64,000 nt of DNA. Source: Cafeteria roenbergensis. Taxonomy: Eukaryota; Sar; Bigyra; Bicosoecida; Cafeteriaceae. This document shows positions 21,100 through 30,941 of the stretch, one piece after another. Numbering within the stretch: position 1 is the stretch's first letter; each line of letters starts with the position of its first letter. The DNA is taken from positions 186,001-250,000 of the forward strand of contig VLTN01000032.1 of NCBI GenBank assembly GCA_008330645.1, read 5' to 3'. Under the pieces are notes generated by a model that made no database searches, was not told the origin of the DNA, and was given only the letters and a program-made list of their open reading frames with translations. The position numbers were made by a program, and so were the translations under genes.

Positions 21100-22278
21100 C
21101 TAGCACTGGAGGCACGTCCGGCGGCAGTGGGCCCGGACAAAGTCGCCATGCGACCCGCTGGCCGCGCAATCTCCGGCGATTCCCCAGCTGCGGCAGTCGT
21201 CTCCTGAGGGCGACCGCGCTCGCAGCTGGGGGTCGTCCAGGCAGTTGCGCAGCGCGTCGGCGACCGCAATCTCGAGGGCGGGGCTGTTTTCGAAGTCATC
21301 GACCACGAGCAGGTTGCCAAGCGTGTAGTTCCGGTTTGCAGCTGCCCATCCGGCCAGCTGCGCGTTGGCAAGGCGCACCAGGTCGAAGAGCTTGGTCGGG
21401 TACTTGCTTGGGTCCAGCACCCCCGCGACGATGTCGTCCACGTTCTCCGTGAGGGTCCACCACAGGCGAAAGATGTGCCCGGTCCCGCCCAGCGTCTCGA
21501 TCAGCCCCTGGTCCCACTCGGCCATCTTCGGGACGTTGTCCTGGTTCGCGTACTCGCCGCGGATCAGGGCGTCGGGCCACAGCCCGGTGCTGGAACCGTC
21601 GCCGTCCCAGTCCTCCAGCAGCACCAGCACGCGGCTCTTGGTTGCCCCCTGCGTGAGCGCCTGCAGCGTTGCGTTGAACTGCATCCCGCGCACGAGGTGG
21701 TCGCCGAGCTTCGCCTCCAGCAGAGCTCGCAGCTGCGCCTGCGTCGTGGCGTTGGACCCCAGGAGGTGGGTGACTTCGACGACCACCACCTCCCCCCCCG
21801 GCGCCTCGTCGAGGAATGCGGCGATCTGGTCAAGAAGCTCCGCGATAGGCAGGCCGAGCACCATGTGGAACGTGTGCCAGCCGGTTGGCGCGGAGGGGTC
21901 CGCCTCAGAGGGCTCGCTCCAGCACGCGCGCAGATCGATGAAGCGGGCGCCGGCGTCAAGCTGCTGCTTCAGAGTGATGTTCTGCGCCGTGGCCCAGGCG
22001 ATGACGAGCGGGTAGGCGTTGATGCCGAGCTTGTCCGCCAGACGCACGATGTCCTCCAGAAGCGCGTTGGAGCCCGGGGCAAAGTGGTCCTGCAGGGTGA
22101 ACGTCGCGCTGTCATGGGTCCCAGGCAGGGTGATGTCCAGCAGGGTCTTGTTCGCGAGCGCCGCCGGCTGCCAAATGTCGTGCACCCAGGACGAGCCGTT
22201 CACCCGCGCCTGCTGGCCAGCAGAGGCGGCCGCAAGCCCCGCGATGGCCAGGAGAGCAGCCGCGGCTCGATTGGTCAT
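21100..22278 (-). CDS. Secreted PI-PLC X-domain-like protein with C-terminal ShKT domain
   Basis: 392 residues, single exon. The start at 22278 ([19 protein letters not shown]) gives a clear signal peptide. The body resembles PI-specific phospholipase C X-domain proteins: [17 protein letters not shown] near the N-terminus, then [29 protein letters not shown] and [14 protein letters not shown]. The LPGTHDS histidine is the family's first catalytic histidine; the second histidine is probably in TFHMVLG. No Y/C2/PH domains are present, so it is of the bacterial/PLCXD type. Potential N-glycosylation sites (NGSS, NKTL, NITL, NATT) fit secretion. The last 48 residues hold six cysteines in the spacing of a ShKT domain ([12 protein letters not shown] ... 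HCRRTCLQC). It ends in that domain with no GPI signal. Substrate unknown. Confidence 0.82.
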   Translation of the reverse strand: MTNRAAAALLAIAGLAAASAGQQARVNGSSWVHDIWQPAALANKTLLDITLPGTHDSATFTLQDHFAPGSNALLEDIVRLADKLGINAYPLVIAWATAQNITLKQQLDAGARFIDLRACWSEPSEADPSAPTGWHTFHMVLGLPIAELLDQIAAFLDEAPGGEVVVVEVTHLLGSNATTQAQLRALLEAKLGDHLVRGMQFNATLQALTQGATKSRVLVLLEDWDGDGSSTGLWPDALIRGEYANQDNVPKMAEWDQGLIETLGGTGHIFRLWWTLTENVDDIVAGVLDPSKYPTKLFDLVRLANAQLAGWAAANRNYTLGNLLVVDDFENSPALEIAVADALRNCLDDPQLRARSPSGDDCRSWGIAGDCAASGSHGDFVRAHCRRTCLQC

Positions 22279-22527
22279 GGCTTCCGCGGGCTGCTCGCGC
22301 GCCCGGTGCGTCGGGCGGCGGGGCAGGCCACGGGTGCCGCTGGCTGCAACCTGTCGCGGCAAGCCGGGCCGGTTCTTTGCAGCGCGCAAGGATTGCGGCG
22401 CGGGCAGAGCGGCGCGTCCAGCGGCCGGCGGTTCGCGCAGGAACGCCTGCCGCCGTCGCCTGCTGCGCACGCGGCGCAAGCGCAGCGCCCTCCCTCCCGC
22501 AGCCCGGAGACCGCCAACGTCGTTGCA

Positions 22528-23677
22528 ATGGCCGCGGCTGCTGCGGCGTCTGGGGGTGGTCCCAAGGGCACCAGCCCTGCGGGCGGATCGCCGATCGAGG
22601 GCATTTCCTCCGTCGTGGTGCACCCCCTGGTCATGCTGAGCGTGACCGACCACTACAAGCGCGTGGCGATGAACACAAAGAAGCGCGTTGTGGGGATGCT
22701 GCTCGGCCATTCCCACAAGGGGCGCGTTGACGTGGTCAACTCTTTCGCCGTCCCGTTTGCCGAGGACCCCACGGACCCCAAGGTCTGGTTCCTGGACCAC
22801 TTTTACTTGGACAAGATGTACAAGATGTTCCGCAAGGTTGCAAGTGAGTGCCCCTCGGGGGGGATGGCGGGGGCGGGGGGGTCTGGGCCCCGCGGCGGGG
22901 CCGGCTCGCGCAGCCCTCGGAGCGCGCAAGCAGTGAACTGTCGCCTCGCGTTGCCTCGCCGCCCGCTGCTGCCCGCCCGCAGTCAAGGAAAAGCTCATCG
23001 GCTTTTACTCCACCGGGCCTGACGTCAAGGCCGCTGACATCGGCATCGACGAGCTGCTCCGCAGCAAGGGCGTCGCGCACCCGGTCTTTGTCGTCATCGA
23101 CGTGCGCCCCCACGTGGAGGGCATGCCGGTTCAGACTTACGCGACTCGCGAGGTCATGACCGACGCCAGGGTCGTTGAGCGGCAGTTCGAGCACCTCCCG
23201 AACGAGATTGGTGCGTCCGAGACTGAGGAAGTAGCCGTGGAGCACCTCCTGCGCGAGGTGAACGACCCGTCTGTGTCGGAGCTCGGCGCCGCGCTGAGCG
23301 CCAAGGTCGAGGGCCTGCGCGGGCTGGAGAGCCGGCTGGTGGAGATCGCGTCGTACCTGGACGACGTGGCCAGCGGGACGCTGCCGCTGAACAGGGAAAT
23401 CGTTGACAACGTGCAGACGATGCTGGCACTCCTGCCAAACCTCAGCGTCGCAGAGCTGTCCGAGTCCCTGCAGCGCGAGACGAACGACATGCACCTCGCA
23501 ATGATGCTCTCCTCCTTGGTGCGGGCGGTGATCGGGCTCCACGACCTCGCCTCCAACCGCATCAAGTACAGGCACCTTGATGCCGCAGGCGAAGCCGTGG
23601 ACGATGACGAGACCGACGCTGCGGCCAAGGCCGAGGATGAGAGCAAGGAGGCGGGCAAGGCTTCGAGCTCCAAGTGA
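22528..23677 (+). CDS. RPN8: 26S proteasome lid subunit Rpn8/PSMD7
   Basis: Non-catalytic MPN-domain subunit of the 19S lid; pairs with the deubiquitinase Rpn11. Exons 22528-22843 and 22983-23677 (GTGAGT...CCGCAG, phase 1) give 336 residues. The MPN region includes [29 protein letters not shown] and [18 protein letters not shown]; the C-terminal half includes [17 protein letters not shown]-type sequence and ASYLDDV. The JAMM zinc ligands are not complete, as expected for Rpn8. The C-terminal tail is acidic then Lys-rich. The start context is GCAATGGCC, and the gene lies 249 bases from the divergent PLC gene. Confidence 0.96.
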
Positions 23678-23873
23678 TGGCCGACTGGGGTGTCGCGTGC
23701 GTGCGTTCGTGCTGTCTGTTGCGGCGCGGCTGGGCGAGAGGCCCGCCGCCACCTCCTCGCCCAAGACCAGTGCGTCGTCTGGAATTGCGGCAGTTCGTTA
23801 CCTCCACGCATTCGATATTGGTGCATTCTGCGCCGCTTTGCCGCCCCTTCCCGGCGCATGCAACAGCCTCGCC

Positions 23874-25733
23874 TCACTCGCCCTCTCGCTGCAGACGCCC
23901 GGCGGCGTGAGCAAGGAAACCCTCGGGCAGAAACACGGGCGACGGCTCCTCGCGTGACGGGGTCAGAGCGAGAGCTACAACCCACTCCGAGCCCGCAAGC
24001 TTGCTCCCAAAGCGCAGACTCTCTCCAAGCGAGGCGGCCCACGCGCACTTGCCGCTCGCCGCAGCGCTGCTCGCCTCCGGGGCGCCACCTGCGGCACAAC
24101 GTCGCGCCGTTTCCAGCCAGGGGTCTGCCACCACGCGCCACGTGTCCTCGGCGACCCGTGCGCACGCAGCGGGCATCGCGAGCGCGCCGAGGGCGGGTCC
24201 CTCGTTGACCTCAAGGAGGCGCAGGCACAACCTGTCTGCCTCCCACTCTGGAAGGAAGTCGACGCCAAACAGCTCAAAGCACCCTGGTTGCGGGAGCCAT
24301 TCGGTGCCAAAGCCGGTCGCCGACGCTCGCGCGAACAAGGCGGCCACTGCCTCCAAAACCAGCCCCAGCAGCCGTTGCTCAGCCCCCGACGGCTCGGCCT
24401 CGTCCTCTGACGCAGCCTCCTCTGCCCTGGCGGCGATCGGAGGCACCGATGCGGCACTGGAGCCATCAGCCACATGCGGTGCGCCCTTTCCGTTGCCGCA
24501 GCAGCCCCACGGAACCGGGCCAACTTGGTAGTCCCCGCCTGCTGCGCCTGTGGCGTGCGTCCCGGGCCGAAATTGCCACAAGGCCAGCTCCCCGCCGTCC
24601 ATTTTGGCACCGAGCTGCTGCAGCGTCATCGTGTGCACAGCGGCGTCGTACGCTGCGCTGCTGCGCTGGACGCTGTGGTTGCTGATGTGTCGCTCCGCAC
24701 TGCCCCAGTCTGAGGCCCGCCATGCGCCGGTTGCACAGTGGATGAGGCACTCCGAGTGCACCAGCACAGTTGCGCGCCCAACGGCCAAAACGTTCGCCCG
24801 GATCGAGAACTTCACCGGCCCTTCTCCGGCCCGCCCCACTGCCCCGGCCCCCTCGGGGCAAGCCCCGTGCCCGACGAGAGCCGGATCGGAGAAGCATCGC
24901 TGGAGCACCCACTCGCTCACCGGGGCCTCGCGAGGACTGCCCCGCGGCTCGGCGAGAGAAGGCCTCGCCCCGCGAGCAGCTGCTTTGGCCGGGCAAGCCC
25001 CGGCCCCGCTGCCGGAATCTCTGTCTTCGTCGGCAGCATCGGCGCCGGCCGCATCGGCGCCGGCCGCATCGGCACCCTCCGTCCCTGGACGGACGGGACC
25101 GCCGACGGCGTCGGCGGCAGCGAGCAGCGCTCCGAGCGCGTCTCCGTGCGCTGCGTTCGCAAACGACACCGCCAAAGCGTTGTTCGTGCGCGCGTGCTTG
25201 ACCACGACGGCCGACGCCCCCGCCATCGACGCCGATCCCAGCCAGTCGGCCACTGCCGAGCTCCAGTGCTCCCTGCAGCCGGGGACGGCGAGCGCCCAGC
25301 CTCTGCACAACCCCATGGCGCGCAGTTGCGAGTAGACCCAGGACCATGCCACCCCGCTGCAGCAGGTCCTGGGCACGGCTCGAGTGCCGGCCCCACTGAG
25401 GGCGAGAGGGGGCGCCGCGACAGCCCACAAGCCCGAGGTCTCGGGAGGATGCGCACCGCCAGCCGACGCGTCCCCGGGGGTGGGACACTCGTCGCTGCAC
25501 TGCTGCCCCAGCACTGTGAGCAGGCGGTCCTTGGTCGTGAGTCCGCGGTGCACGAAAAACGCGGACACAAGTCGCCGCCGGCCAAACGCCTCATCCCATC
25601 GCAACTTGCCGAACGACCCAAACTGGACCAAAACCGACGCGTCGGAGCACAACGAAGGCCTTAGCCGCGACCGCCCGCTCGCAATCAAGGCCCTGCGGGT
25701 CACAGGCATGCTGCTGTCGGCAGCGAACGCCAT
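23874..25733 (-). CDS. Tubulin-tyrosine-ligase-like protein (TTL/PBY1-type)
   Basis: 619 residues, single exon. TTL-family ATP-grasp ligases add amino acids to tubulin tails or other proteins. Visible family features: an N-terminal LVSAFFVHRGLTTKDRL (like VSAYIRKALIRK), an ATP-grasp core (EWVLQRCFSDPAL, then VKFSIRANVLAVG, ERHISNHSVQ), and a C-terminal LFGVDFLPEWEA ... RLLEVNEGPALG, which carries the metal-binding Glu and Asn. Two disordered Ala/Gly-rich inserts interrupt the domain, including an AGADA repeat around 25020-25080. The usual lysine-containing strand is diverged (VVVKHARTNN). It resembles fungal PBY1 and TTLL12-like members more than tubulin polyglutamylases. The start at 25733 (GCCATGGCG) is the first Met with family-like sequence after it. 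Confidence 0.78.
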   Translation of the reverse strand: MAFAADSSMPVTRRALIASGRSRLRPSLCSDASVLVQFGSFGKLRWDEAFGRRRLVSAFFVHRGLTTKDRLLTVLGQQCSDECPTPGDASAGGAHPPETSGLWAVAAPPLALSGAGTRAVPRTCCSGVAWSWVYSQLRAMGLCRGWALAVPGCREHWSSAVADWLGSASMAGASAVVVKHARTNNALAVSFANAAHGDALGALLAAADAVGGPVRPGTEGADAAGADAAGADAADEDRDSGSGAGACPAKAAARGARPSLAEPRGSPREAPVSEWVLQRCFSDPALVGHGACPEGAGAVGRAGEGPVKFSIRANVLAVGRATVLVHSECLIHCATGAWRASDWGSAERHISNHSVQRSSAAYDAAVHTMTLQQLGAKMDGGELALWQFRPGTHATGAAGGDYQVGPVPWGCCGNGKGAPHVADGSSAASVPPIAARAEEAASEDEAEPSGAEQRLLGLVLEAVAALFARASATGFGTEWLPQPGCFELFGVDFLPEWEADRLCLRLLEVNEGPALGALAMPAACARVAEDTWRVVADPWLETARRCAAGGAPEASSAAASGKCAWAASLGESLRFGSKLAGSEWVVALALTPSREEPSPVFLPEGFLAHAAGRLQREGE

Positions 25734-26021
25734 GGCAGCGGCGGTGGGAGGACTGCTTGCACGCCCTTGGATTCGGTGCCTCCCACGGCCGAGCAGCCCC
25801 GGCCGCGCGCTGGCTGCCTGGGGGGCGGTCTGCTCCCAGCCCGGGTGCCGCGGAGGCGCCACCCTCCGGATCAAGGCGCGCGCCCTCCAGAGTTGAGCGC
25901 AAGCCTCGGCTGGAACTCTGGCAGAGCTCCGCGCGCAAGACTGTGGTTGCACGCGAGCAGAGTCAGAGCAGCCCCGCGAGCTAAGCACTCTCCACCCCGA
26001 GAAAGAACAGACCCGCGAACA

Positions 26022-27086
26022 ATGGCCGCTGCTAACACCGCTGCTTCCCACAAGTTTGGCGACTGGGACACCTTCGCCGAGAACTGGCCCATCGAGGGCG
26101 GCTCCGACCTGCGCAAGATGCTCGGCGGCGCCGTGCCCCTGCCGGTGAGGGCGCGAGCGCGCGCTTTTCCAGCGAGCAGCCATCGGAACATCAGGATCAC
26201 CAGGCCCGACGCTCGCCCCCCTGCCGCCCCGCCTGCCCTGGAGCCACGCCGCCTCCCCACCGAATGCCTGTGCACCCGCCCTCGCAGACCACGGAGGACG
26301 CCATCAGCGCGGTCCGCCTCAGCGCCACCATCAACGCTTCCGGTGAGAACGCCGACAACCGCAAACCCTGCCAAAAAGATCCGCCGCCGCGTTGCTTCAC
26401 CTGGGCGCGAGGGCAGCCTGGCCGCCGCCCAGTGCCGCGGCGCCGCCCCTGTGACACCGACCTGGCGTGGGATCGTGGCGGGCGGGCGGGTGGGCCGCGT
26501 GCTGGACGGGGCGGGCACGGGCAGGCCGGATACGTGGCGGCGCTGGCTCGCGCGAGCCGCGCCATGGCCCGTTCACCCGCACCGCCCGCCCGCCCGCCCG
26601 CCGGGCCCAGGCCCTCTCCCGGCCATGCCACAGGGGCCATATAGTGTTGGCACTCCCTGGCCGTGCGCGCCTTCGTCCTGCTGGTGGGGCTCCCGCGCGG
26701 CAGCCGTTGACAGCACACGTGCTCCAAGAAAATGCGTTTCTGTTGTTCCCTGACCCCCCTCCCCTTCCGCCCACGCAGCCGACGACGACCACAAGATGAC
26801 CTTCTCGTCCATGTTCACCGGCGCCGAGGTGAAGGACAAGGCCGGCAACTACGTGTGCTCGTCCGCCAAGGAGCTCAAGCTCTGGCTCGACCGCACCCTC
26901 GGCAAGGGCAAGCACATGGCCAACGCCGGCAAGGCCGCCGGCAAGCGCGGCATCATCTACTGGAGCGGCCCCTTCGGCGGCTACTTCGAGCTTTGGGACA
27001 CCACTGACGATGGCTTCAAGGGCGGTGTCAAGGGCGCAGTGGACCACTGGGACGACTGCACCGACTGCTGCCTCTGGGAGATGTGA
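26022..27086 (+). CDS. Tae4-like (T6SS amidase-effector fold) small protein, eukaryotic gene with two introns
   Basis: Three exons: 26022-26144, 26288-26342 and 26779-27086, with GTGAGG and GTGAGA donors and CAG acceptors; phases join to 161 residues. From memory, the profile parallels bacterial type VI secretion amidase effector 4 (about 160 residues): an N-terminal helical part ending DLRKMLGGAV, then AVRLSATINAS (like the IRMSYVLNATG helix), ELKLWLDRTLGKGKH, GKRGIIYW, GGYFELWD and a short Cys-rich end. The residues bacterial members use for catalysis do not look retained, so I infer a non-enzymatic or altered role. There is no signal peptide, unlike known domesticated effector genes in other eukaryotes that are secreted. 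Introns, host-like GC and the start context ACAATGG show that it is a long-resident nuclear gene. The call rests on motif order recalled by eye, not a search. Confidence 0.62.
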
Positions 27087-27282
27087 ACGAGCCGCTGATC
27101 CCGGCCCTTTGCATGGTGCCCGGCAGATCACGATGTGCTTCATGCCCTGTTTCTAACCGGACAAGTCTGCCGTCTCGTGGCAAAGATGTGTGAATTTCTC
27201 AGACGCAAATCGAGCGCCACTGTGCTTTTCTCTCGCCGCCATACTTAGAGGTATCGGGCCCACACACACTCGGCCTCGCACG

Positions 27283-28425
27283 TCACTGTCCTCGACCGCC
27301 CCCGATCTGGCGCTGCGGCTCCTTGGCTCCGGCGTGAGATGCGTTGGGGGGCGGTGGCGGCGGAGGCGCGTCCGGGTCAAGTGAGCGAGCCACGAACTGC
27401 ACTCGGCGCTTCGTCTCCCCGAGGGTGCCTTGGCGGCGTGCCTCCATCATGCCGGGTAGGACGATGGACGGTCCCACCGCGCGCTTGGCCTTGCGCCTCA
27501 GCAGCTTGGTGTCGGGCATGCGGGCGATGTCCCCTCCCGCCTCCGCAATGGCCGACAGCGGCACAGGGTCGTCCTCGTGGCCCTCCTGCAGGGTGCGGAG
27601 CGCCTCGGGGTCGATGAAGCTGACGGCCTCCTCCACGGCCGCGAGTTCATCCCGCTCCACGAGGTCCATCACCCGCAGCTCACGGCCGGGTCGCTCCGTC
27701 ACGCACGACGTGGCCGCCATGTAGTCCCCGATGCGGCGGCGGTCCGGCGTGAGCACCATAGACACGATGTCGAAGCCCACGATAAGCAGAAAGGCCTGCT
27801 GCGCCACGGGGTGCACGTCCCACAGCGGCAGCACCAGCACGGGCAGGTTCCGCACCAGCGACTGCCAGTGCGACGCGATGCGGCCGTCCCAAGTCGACAC
27901 CTCGAGACCCAGCGCCGCCTTGCCCATCGAGCGGGTTCCTTCCTCCCACAGCACGTCGCGAAGCGCAAAGAGGGTCAGCCCGCAGGCCATCGCACCGTGC
28001 GCGCACACGGTCGCCGGCAGTCCCACGGAAAGCATGGCCAGGCCGGCCACGCTCGCGCCTGCAGCAGCCCCCAGCGCGTCGATGCTGGCTGCGGCAGTGC
28101 GGTCGATGATGTCAGCGGGCTCGGGCACCGCCAGGTCCTCCGGCAGGTCCTTGTCGGTGAGCTTGGCGCGAGCGAGCTCCATCGCACGGAACGAGGCCTC
28201 GCCCTCGCGGCGCGCCAGAGCCGACCTGGCCGCAACACTCCTGTCGATGTCCTTCACCAGATCGCTGGGCTCGTTGTCGCCCGGCCTTGTCGTCAGCCAC
28301 GCCGGCTGAGGGCAGCTGAGGGCGGCAGGCGTGGCTGGTCGGGGCCGAGGTGCGCCCCACCGCCCCGCCGCAGCAGCTCCAAGCCGGGGCGGCATGCCCA
28401 AAGCGCGCACACCCCGCGCCAGCAT
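27283..28425 (-). CDS. RDD-domain membrane protein, probable organelle presequence
   Basis: 380 residues, single exon. An N-terminal Arg/Ala-rich segment (MLARGVRALGMPPRLG) looks like a transit peptide; the frame also extends to a Met at 28476. The RDD domain spans about 110-250: IIDRTAAASIDALGA with a first hydrophobic span, then ALRDVLWEEGTRSMGKAALGLEV, SLVRNLPVLVLPLWD and VGFDIVSMVLTPDRRRIGDYMAATSCV. The Arg and two Asp that name the family are visible. RDD proteins are small multi-pass membrane proteins; a few bacterial members act in ion exchange, and the animal member FAM8A1 works with the ER ligase HRD1. The soluble C-terminal 130 residues end in a polyproline run and have no recognised domain. 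Function unknown. Confidence 0.78.
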   Translation of the reverse strand: MLARGVRALGMPPRLGAAAAGRWGAPRPRPATPAALSCPQPAWLTTRPGDNEPSDLVKDIDRSVAARSALARREGEASFRAMELARAKLTDKDLPEDLAVPEPADIIDRTAAASIDALGAAAGASVAGLAMLSVGLPATVCAHGAMACGLTLFALRDVLWEEGTRSMGKAALGLEVSTWDGRIASHWQSLVRNLPVLVLPLWDVHPVAQQAFLLIVGFDIVSMVLTPDRRRIGDYMAATSCVTERPGRELRVMDLVERDELAAVEEAVSFIDPEALRTLQEGHEDDPVPLSAIAEAGGDIARMPDTKLLRRKAKRAVGPSIVLPGMMEARRQGTLGETKRRVQFVARSLDPDAPPPPPPPNASHAGAKEPQRQIGGGRGQ

Positions 28426-28696
28426 GCCTGCTTTCGGGAGCCAACCCTGGCCGCGCCCTGCGTCCCGTGCTGCCACGCCGGCTGGGATGGTCGGGGCGGA
28501 GAACGCTGGCAGAGCCGTGGCCTCATTTGGTTCGTGCAGGCAGCGACCCTCGCGAGCGCACTGCGCGTCTGTGCTGTGCAGTGCGGCAAGGTTTCACAGG
28601 TCGCACGAACCAAAAACTCTCTTCAGGTGGCAACGGTGCCCACACGAAACTCGCACGCGGAGCGCGCACACCGGGGCTGGTGGCCGGAGGCGGCGC

Positions 28697-29259
28697 CTAC
28701 TTCATTGCGGCCCAGGAGTGAGGAGTCCATGACTGAAGGGCGAGCACAAGAAAGTTTGGGCCTGCACCACAAGACACGGGGGGGGGGGACAGCGGCTCGC
28801 GCACCTCTGAGGCGTTGTGACACCAGCTGAAGACGCGCAAGTCGCGGCGCGAGGCAGCCTGAACCACGAGACGCATGCGCCACTCACCGGGAGCAGCAAT
28901 CACCTCCATTGTTTTCATCCGAATGCGCACGAAGCTCAGCGAATCCTGCGGCGGAAAATGGGCGAGGCGGGGACGCCAGAGGGAGCGCGGCGAGAAATGC
29001 GCGTCGCGGGCGAGCGTCCGAGTGGAGTGCGGTTTCTCGTCTGTGCCAGCTGCGGCGCCGGCGCTCATTGACGAACCTCTGGGTCCATGTCTCGCACGGC
29101 GTGCATTGCTCTGTGGGTGACGCTGAAAAAGGCCGACGCCACGGTTAGCGCCTGGGCTTCTGTGAGGTTCTTGTGCCTCAACACATTTCCGTCCTTGTCC
29201 ATGATGCAAAACGCATCTGTGGAATCCTGAATCCGCTGCAGCGTCTCCTCGATTGCGCT
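28697..29259 (-). CDS. DYNLRB: Roadblock/LC7-type dynein light chain (first exon unresolved)
   Basis: Light chain of cytoplasmic and flagellar dynein. Three exons are supported: 29259-29077, 28945-28888 and 28761-28697. Joined protein starts SAIEETLQRIQDSTDAFC and continues DKDGNVLRHKNLTE, AVRDMDPE, then DSLSFVRIRMKTMEVIAAPG and PNFLVLALQSW, a residue-by-residue match in length and order to human DYNLRB (VEETLKRLQ ... [27 protein letters not shown]). The first donor is GTTCGT, unlike the GTGAG used elsewhere; the second is GTGAGT. The start codon must lie upstream: a Met-only first exon at an ATG|GTGCGC near 29530 would give MSAIEETLQ and fits phase 0, but this is a guess. About 103 residues in total against 96 in human. 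Its presence implies a dynein-using, probably flagellated cell. Confidence 0.85.
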
Positions 29260-29785
29260 CTGCGACGGGGGGCACCCAGCGACGGCCAGCACAACACGAG
29301 CCTCGCAGTCATGCCGCACGGGGTGCCGGCGACACGCCTCAGGCCCCCTCTGCCGGCGGCCCCAGACCCCGCGCCCGCCCTGACCCCATGCTCTGACTGG
29401 GCGTCGCCCCACGCAGGGAGGCAACTCTGCCCCCACGCACAGCCTCGAGGCCGTAGCGGCCGGGTTGCCGGGAGTTTGCAGCGTTCGATGCGCGGCGACA
29501 TGCGACACAGTCCGCGCGCGCGCACCATTGTGCAGGCGAAGCCGGGGCGCTCTGCTGCTGCGGCCCTCGAGCGGAGGTCGCTCCTTCTCGTGCTCGCGCC
29601 AACGGCTGGGTGCGTGCCCCGCGAGGCTCTTGCTTGGAGGGGACGAAACCAACCGCCTGCCGGCTCGATGGCCAGCGATGGGCCAGTTTTTCGCGCCTCT
29701 GCCGCGTAAAGCGCGCCGGCGGCTCTGCCGCGCAGAATTCCGCGCCGCTTTTGCTCCCCCGCCCACTCACCGAGGAATTCACGCA
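29260..29785. other. Divergent region with probable first exon of the dynein light chain
   Basis: 526 bases between the first supported dynein light chain exon and the MAM33 start. It must hold the missing short first exon, its intron and both promoters. Nothing else recognised. Confidence 0.5.
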
Positions 29786-30696
29786 ATGGCTGTCGTCCGG
29801 GCGATGCGCATGACCAGGATCGTGGCCACCCCGGCCGTGCGCGTGGCTGGCGCCCGCGCGCTCCACGTCACTTCGTCCTGCGCTGCCGAGGCTCCCCAGG
29901 ACCCGGCCGACTTCCAGCCTCTGGAGCTGGAGGACGCCCTGTCCAACGAGCTGAACTTCGAGACCGTGAGAGCCCCCCGAACCCGCTGACGCTGCAGCCC
30001 GCCGGGCGTTGCGACCGCGGCGCGGACGCTCCGCGTTCGGCAGCCACGCCACGATTCCTTGCGCCGGGCTCATGCTTCCGTCGCGTGGCGCCGCAGAACT
30101 CGGCCGAGGGCGAGAACGTCACTGCGGAGGACCTCAAGCTTGACCTCCAGAATGCCTTCCCCGGCTTTGACGCCTCCGTGGAGGCTGGCAAGACCACTGT
30201 GAAGCTCACCCGCTCCGTCGGCGATGACCTTGCGGTGACCGCCATCGTGGACCTGTGCTCCCCCGACTACCTGCCCGCCGGCAACGAGGGCGAGGACGAG
30301 GAGGAGGAGGAGGAGATGCCGATGATGGCATTCCGCGGGCGCCTCACCGTGCACAAGGCCGGCCGCGCCAACGCCGTGTCGGTGCTGTTCCACGTGCCCA
30401 CCCTCGCTGACTCCGGCATCGAGGTTGCCTCTGTCATGTCCCACGCCATGACCGACGCACTCAAGGCCGACGACAGCGTGTCCGGCGCCCTCAACGAGGA
30501 CACCTACGCCCCGCCCAACTTCGAGGACCTCGACTTTGCCCTCCAGGCTTCCTTCGTGAAGTTCATCGGCGACTGCGGCCTCGACGTCGAGTTCGCTGAG
30601 GGCGTGCGCGCCCTGGCCGACCGCAAGGAGCAGTTCGAGTACCTCCAGTGGCTCCAGAACTGCCACGGCGCCCTCGAGGGCACTTCTCGCGCCTGA
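29786..30696 (+). CDS. MAM33: Mitochondrial matrix p32/MAM33 protein
   Basis: Acidic, doughnut-shaped trimeric matrix protein linked to mitochondrial translation and ribosome assembly. Exons 29786-29965 and 30097-30696 (GTGAGA...CCGCAG, phase 0) give about 259 residues. The N-terminus is a basic presequence (MAVVRAMRMTRIVATPAVRVAGARALHVTS, quoted here only as its character: Arg/Val/Ala-rich, no acids). The body shows the family pattern: VTAIVDL after an amphipathic N-terminal strand set, an acidic loop with seven consecutive Glu, and the conserved C-terminus YAPPNFEDLDFALQASFVKF ... ADRKEQFEYLQWLQNC. Length is near the family norm. Upstream neighbour is divergent; downstream neighbour is convergent. 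Confidence 0.92.
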
Positions 30697-30941
30697 GGCA
30701 GCGGAAGAGCCGTCAGCAGCGCAGCCTGCGTGGGGCCCGGCTCCGCAACGGCGCGTGGCTCGCCCCTGCAAGGACCCGCACCCGCAGGAACCAGCCCGAA
30801 GGCCAGACGCTTCCCGCGGCGGTGAGTGGGGGCTGGCAGCCAGCTAACCAGTCAGTTGCACATCAAGCAAGCCCAGTTCATCGGGCGGCGCAAGTTGCCG
30901 CAGCCGCACTCCTCCACACACGCACACCCTCGCATCCGGGG

